64,000 nt of DNA from Szabonella alba (GTDB lineage: Bacteria; Pseudomonadota; Alphaproteobacteria; Rhodobacterales; Rhodobacteraceae). Made by a program: the position numbers and the translations under genes. Position 1 is the first letter of the stretch. Each line of letters begins with the position of its first letter. The notes beneath the pieces are model-generated. The model was not told the DNA's origin. It searched no databases and saw only the letters and a list, made by a program, of their open reading frames with translations. This document shows positions 62,064-64,000 of this stretch, piece by piece. The stretch is from positions 1 to 64,000 of the forward strand of contig NZ_JAESVN010000005.1 of assembly GCF_016765775.1 (NCBI RefSeq), written 5' to 3'.

Positions 62064-63236
62064 TCATTGCAGGTCGGCAAAGGCCGCCTGCAGTCGCGCC
62101 ACTGCCGCCTCGACCCGTGCGCGCGGCGTTGCGATGTTAAAGCGCAGGAAGGTTTCCCCGCCCGCGCCAAAGGTTTCGCCATGGTTCGCGGCGATTTTGG
62201 CGGTGCCCTGCACGCGGGCCTTGAATTCATCCGGGGCCATGCCGGTGCCCTCAAAATCCACCCAGGACAGATAGGTGGATTCCAGCGGCATCGAGGCCAG
62301 ACCGGGGATTGCATTCACGCCGGCATCGAAAATCCGGCGGTTTCCGTCCAGATAGTTGTTCAGCGCATCGACCCATGCCGCCCCGTCGGGGGAATAGGCC
62401 GCCTCGGCCATGAACAGGCCAAAGGAATTGGCCGAAATGCCCAAGGCCCCCATCCGGGCGGCAAAGCGCGACCGCAGGCCGGGATCGGGAATGATGACAT
62501 TGCCGGTATGGCCGCCCGCGATGTTGAAGGTCTTGGTCGTCGCAGTCAGCATCACCAGACGGTCCAGCATATCGGGTGCCGCCAGCGGCATCGGGATATG
62601 GCGATGGGCGGGATAGACCAGATCGTGATGGATCTCATCCGAGACAAGGATCAGCCCATGCCGCTTGCAGAAATCGGCAACCCCGCGCAACTCTGCCTGC
62701 GTCCAGACCCGCCCCCCGGGATTGTGCGGGGAACAGAGGATCAGCATCTTCTCCCGCCCGGTCATCTGCGCGTCCCAAGCGTTGAAATCCATCTGATACC
62801 GGCCATCGCGCCGGGCAAGATGACATTCGACCACCTCACGCCCTGCCATGCGGATGACGCGGGCAAAGGCGTGATAGACCGGCGTCATCAGCACGACCCC
62901 ATCACCGGGCGCGGTGAAGCTATCGACACAAAGCGCTGTGCCATTCACCAGCCCATGGGTCGTGAAAATCTCATCGCGTTCGACCGACCAGCCATGGCGC
63001 GTCTGCATCCACCAGCGGATCGCGTCACGATAGGGGGTATCATCGCCGTAATAGCCATAGATGCCATGATCCAGCATCCGTTGCAGCCCGGCCTGCACAC
63101 AGGCGGGCGGGCGGAAATCCATATCCGCAACCCACATCGCCAGCCCGTCCTGCGGTGAGACGCCATAAAGCGTTTCCATCATGTCCCATTTCACGGAATG
63201 AGAACCGCAGCGGTCGATTTCTTCGTCAAAACTCAT
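62064..63236 (-). CDS. MalY/PatB-family aminotransferase (C-S lyase)
   Basis: 390 residues. Fold type I PLP enzyme with the MalY/PatB opening DRCGSHSVKWDMM...GLAMWVADMDFRPP; LCSPHNPGGRVW; VSDEIHHDLVY; Schiff-base lysine K235 in TATTKTFNIAG. Members act as cystathionine beta-lyases or cysteine desulfhydrases and can moonlight as regulators. Substrate unresolved. Confidence 0.9.
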   Translation of the reverse strand: MSFDEEIDRCGSHSVKWDMMETLYGVSPQDGLAMWVADMDFRPPACVQAGLQRMLDHGIYGYYGDDTPYRDAIRWWMQTRHGWSVERDEIFTTHGLVNGTALCVDSFTAPGDGVVLMTPVYHAFARVIRMAGREVVECHLARRDGRYQMDFNAWDAQMTGREKMLILCSPHNPGGRVWTQAELRGVADFCKRHGLILVSDEIHHDLVYPAHRHIPMPLAAPDMLDRLVMLTATTKTFNIAGGHTGNVIIPDPGLRSRFAARMGALGISANSFGLFMAEAAYSPDGAAWVDALNNYLDGNRRIFDAGVNAIPGLASMPLESTYLSWVDFEGTGMAPDEFKARVQGTAKIAANHGETFGAGGETFLRFNIATPRARVEAAVARLQAAFADLQ

Positions 63237-63310
63237 CTTGAACCCTGTTGTTTTTTGGTAAAGCTGCCGCGCCTTCGGGGCGAAGTCCAGCCCCGTCGAT
63301 GGATAAGCTG

Positions 63311-64000
63311 TCAGCCTTTCTGCGCGGCGGCGCGCAACGCACTCAGCGTTTGCCCGGTGGTCAGCATTTCGGGATCCAGCCGCAATTCAATGACCGCGAC
63401 CTTGCCCGAGGCCCTTGCACGCCCGAAGGCGTCAGGGAATTGCGCCTGATCGGTAACCGTTTCGCCATGGCCGCCATAGGCGCGGGCCAGCGCCGCGAAA
63501 TCGGGATTGGCAAGATCCGTGCCGGACACGCGGCCCGGATAATGGCGTTCCTGATGCATCCGGATCGTGCCGTAACGTCCGTTATTGGCGACGATCACGA
63601 TGGGGCTGGCCCCGTGCTGCACCGCGGTCGACATCTCGTTCAGCGTCATCTGGAAACAGCCATCGCCCGCCATGCAGACCACTATGCGGCCCGGATGTTC
63701 CAGACTGGCCGCCACCGCCGCCGGAAAGCCATAGCCCATGGAACCCGAGGTCGGGGCAAGCTGCGTGCCCGCGCGGCGGAAGCTGTAATAGCGATGCAGG
63801 AAGGCCGCGTAATTGCCCGCGCCATTGGTGAGAATCGCCTCTGGTGGCAAATGGGCGGCAAGCCATGTCACGACATCTTCCATCCGCACCGCGCCGGGGG
63901 TGGGCAGGGGGCGCTGCCAGGCCTCATACTCTTGCCGCGCGGCGGCCCGCCAGTCGGCCCAGTTGCCGGGTTGCGCCGGAACCCCGGCCAAGGCCGCCAG
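63311..64000 (-). CDS. Thiamine diphosphate-binding enzyme, C-terminal part (cut by window edge)
   Basis: About 229 residues of the C-terminal part of an acetolactate synthase-like enzyme; the frame is open past 64000. The ThDP-binding motif begins GDGCFQMTLNEMSTAVQHGA and ends in NN about 25 residues later; upstream TSGSMGYGFPAAVAASLEHPGRIVVCMAGDG is typical. The N-terminal and FAD or middle domains lie outside the window, so substrate (pyruvate, oxalyl-CoA, sulfoacetaldehyde and others) cannot be judged. Confidence 0.88.
   Translation of the reverse strand: MAALAGVPAQPGNWADWRAAARQEYEAWQRPLPTPGAVRMEDVVTWLAAHLPPEAILTNGAGNYAAFLHRYYSFRRAGTQLAPTSGSMGYGFPAAVAASLEHPGRIVVCMAGDGCFQMTLNEMSTAVQHGASPIVIVANNGRYGTIRMHQERHYPGRVSGTDLANPDFAALARAYGGHGETVTDQAQFPDAFGRARASGKVAVIELRLDPEMLTTGQTLSALRAAAQKG

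Noticed and set aside
1-64000. CRISPR array, rRNA operon or complete tRNA gene
   Set aside because: No regularly spaced repeats, rRNA sequence or complete cloverleaf was found on reading; only the tRNA-Arg 3' fragment is present.

Overview
The window comes from a high-GC alphaproteobacterium of the Rhodobacteraceae/Paracoccaceae type, probably Paracoccus-like. Support: GC-rich codon use throughout the right three quarters, family-typical genes (DUF2794, DUF1203, an IalB-like protein, hemP-bfd-bfr, alphaproteobacterial SMC, ispH-rnhA), and catabolism of methylated amines. Species cannot be named from the sequence alone.

Region 1 (1 to about 15001) is the right part of an integrated genomic island. 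Its right boundary is clear: a tyrosine recombinase ends two bases before a 3' half of a tRNA-Arg(CCU) gene, which serves as the attachment site. The left boundary lies outside the window, and an IS3-family end is at bases 1-127. The cargo is a row of small systems of defence/conflict type: a HipA-like kinase with an unknown partner; an XRE regulator plus ImmA/IrrE metallopeptidase; divergent from these, a three-gene ubiquitin-like conjugation operon (triple beta-grasp/E2 fusion, JAB-E1 fusion, DUF6527); a DprA-like protein with a phosphoribosyltransferase; a YfbU protein with a membrane-anchored helical partner; an unrecognised AT-rich gene; a protein laid out like the eukaryotic cohesin acetyltransferases Eco1/ESCO; and an XRE / membrane protein / HigA operon divergent from the excisionase-integrase pair.

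Region 2 (15.0-47.6 kb) is ordinary chromosome: a P1-family peptidase, asparaginase, rlmN, a YcaQ-like glycosylase, transporters, fghA, a lytic transglycosylase, an aldolase, an FAH-family enzyme, a PcaF-like thiolase, the hemP-bfd-bfr iron cluster, a monooxygenase-like flavoprotein, TRIC channel-rnhA-ispH, lrgAB, smc and a KamA-like radical SAM enzyme. Four copies of a G-rich intergenic repeat lie just downstream of four different genes, each on the coding strand of its gene.

Region 3 (47.8-58.3 kb) is one tightly packed operon of six catabolic genes: two tandem 814-residue dimethylglycine/sarcosine-dehydrogenase-like GcvT fusions, a non-pyrrolysine MttB-family methyltransferase, an aldehyde dehydrogenase, a beta-hydroxyacid dehydrogenase and a choline-dehydrogenase-like GMC oxidoreductase. 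Together they look like a pathway for oxidising and demethylating a quaternary or tertiary amine whose identity is not evident.

Region 4 (58.3-64.0 kb) holds a glycosyltransferase, a second lytic transglycosylase, cobalamin-synthesis CbiB/CobD, a small conserved protein, a MalY/PatB aminotransferase and the C-terminal part of a thiamine-diphosphate enzyme cut by the window edge.
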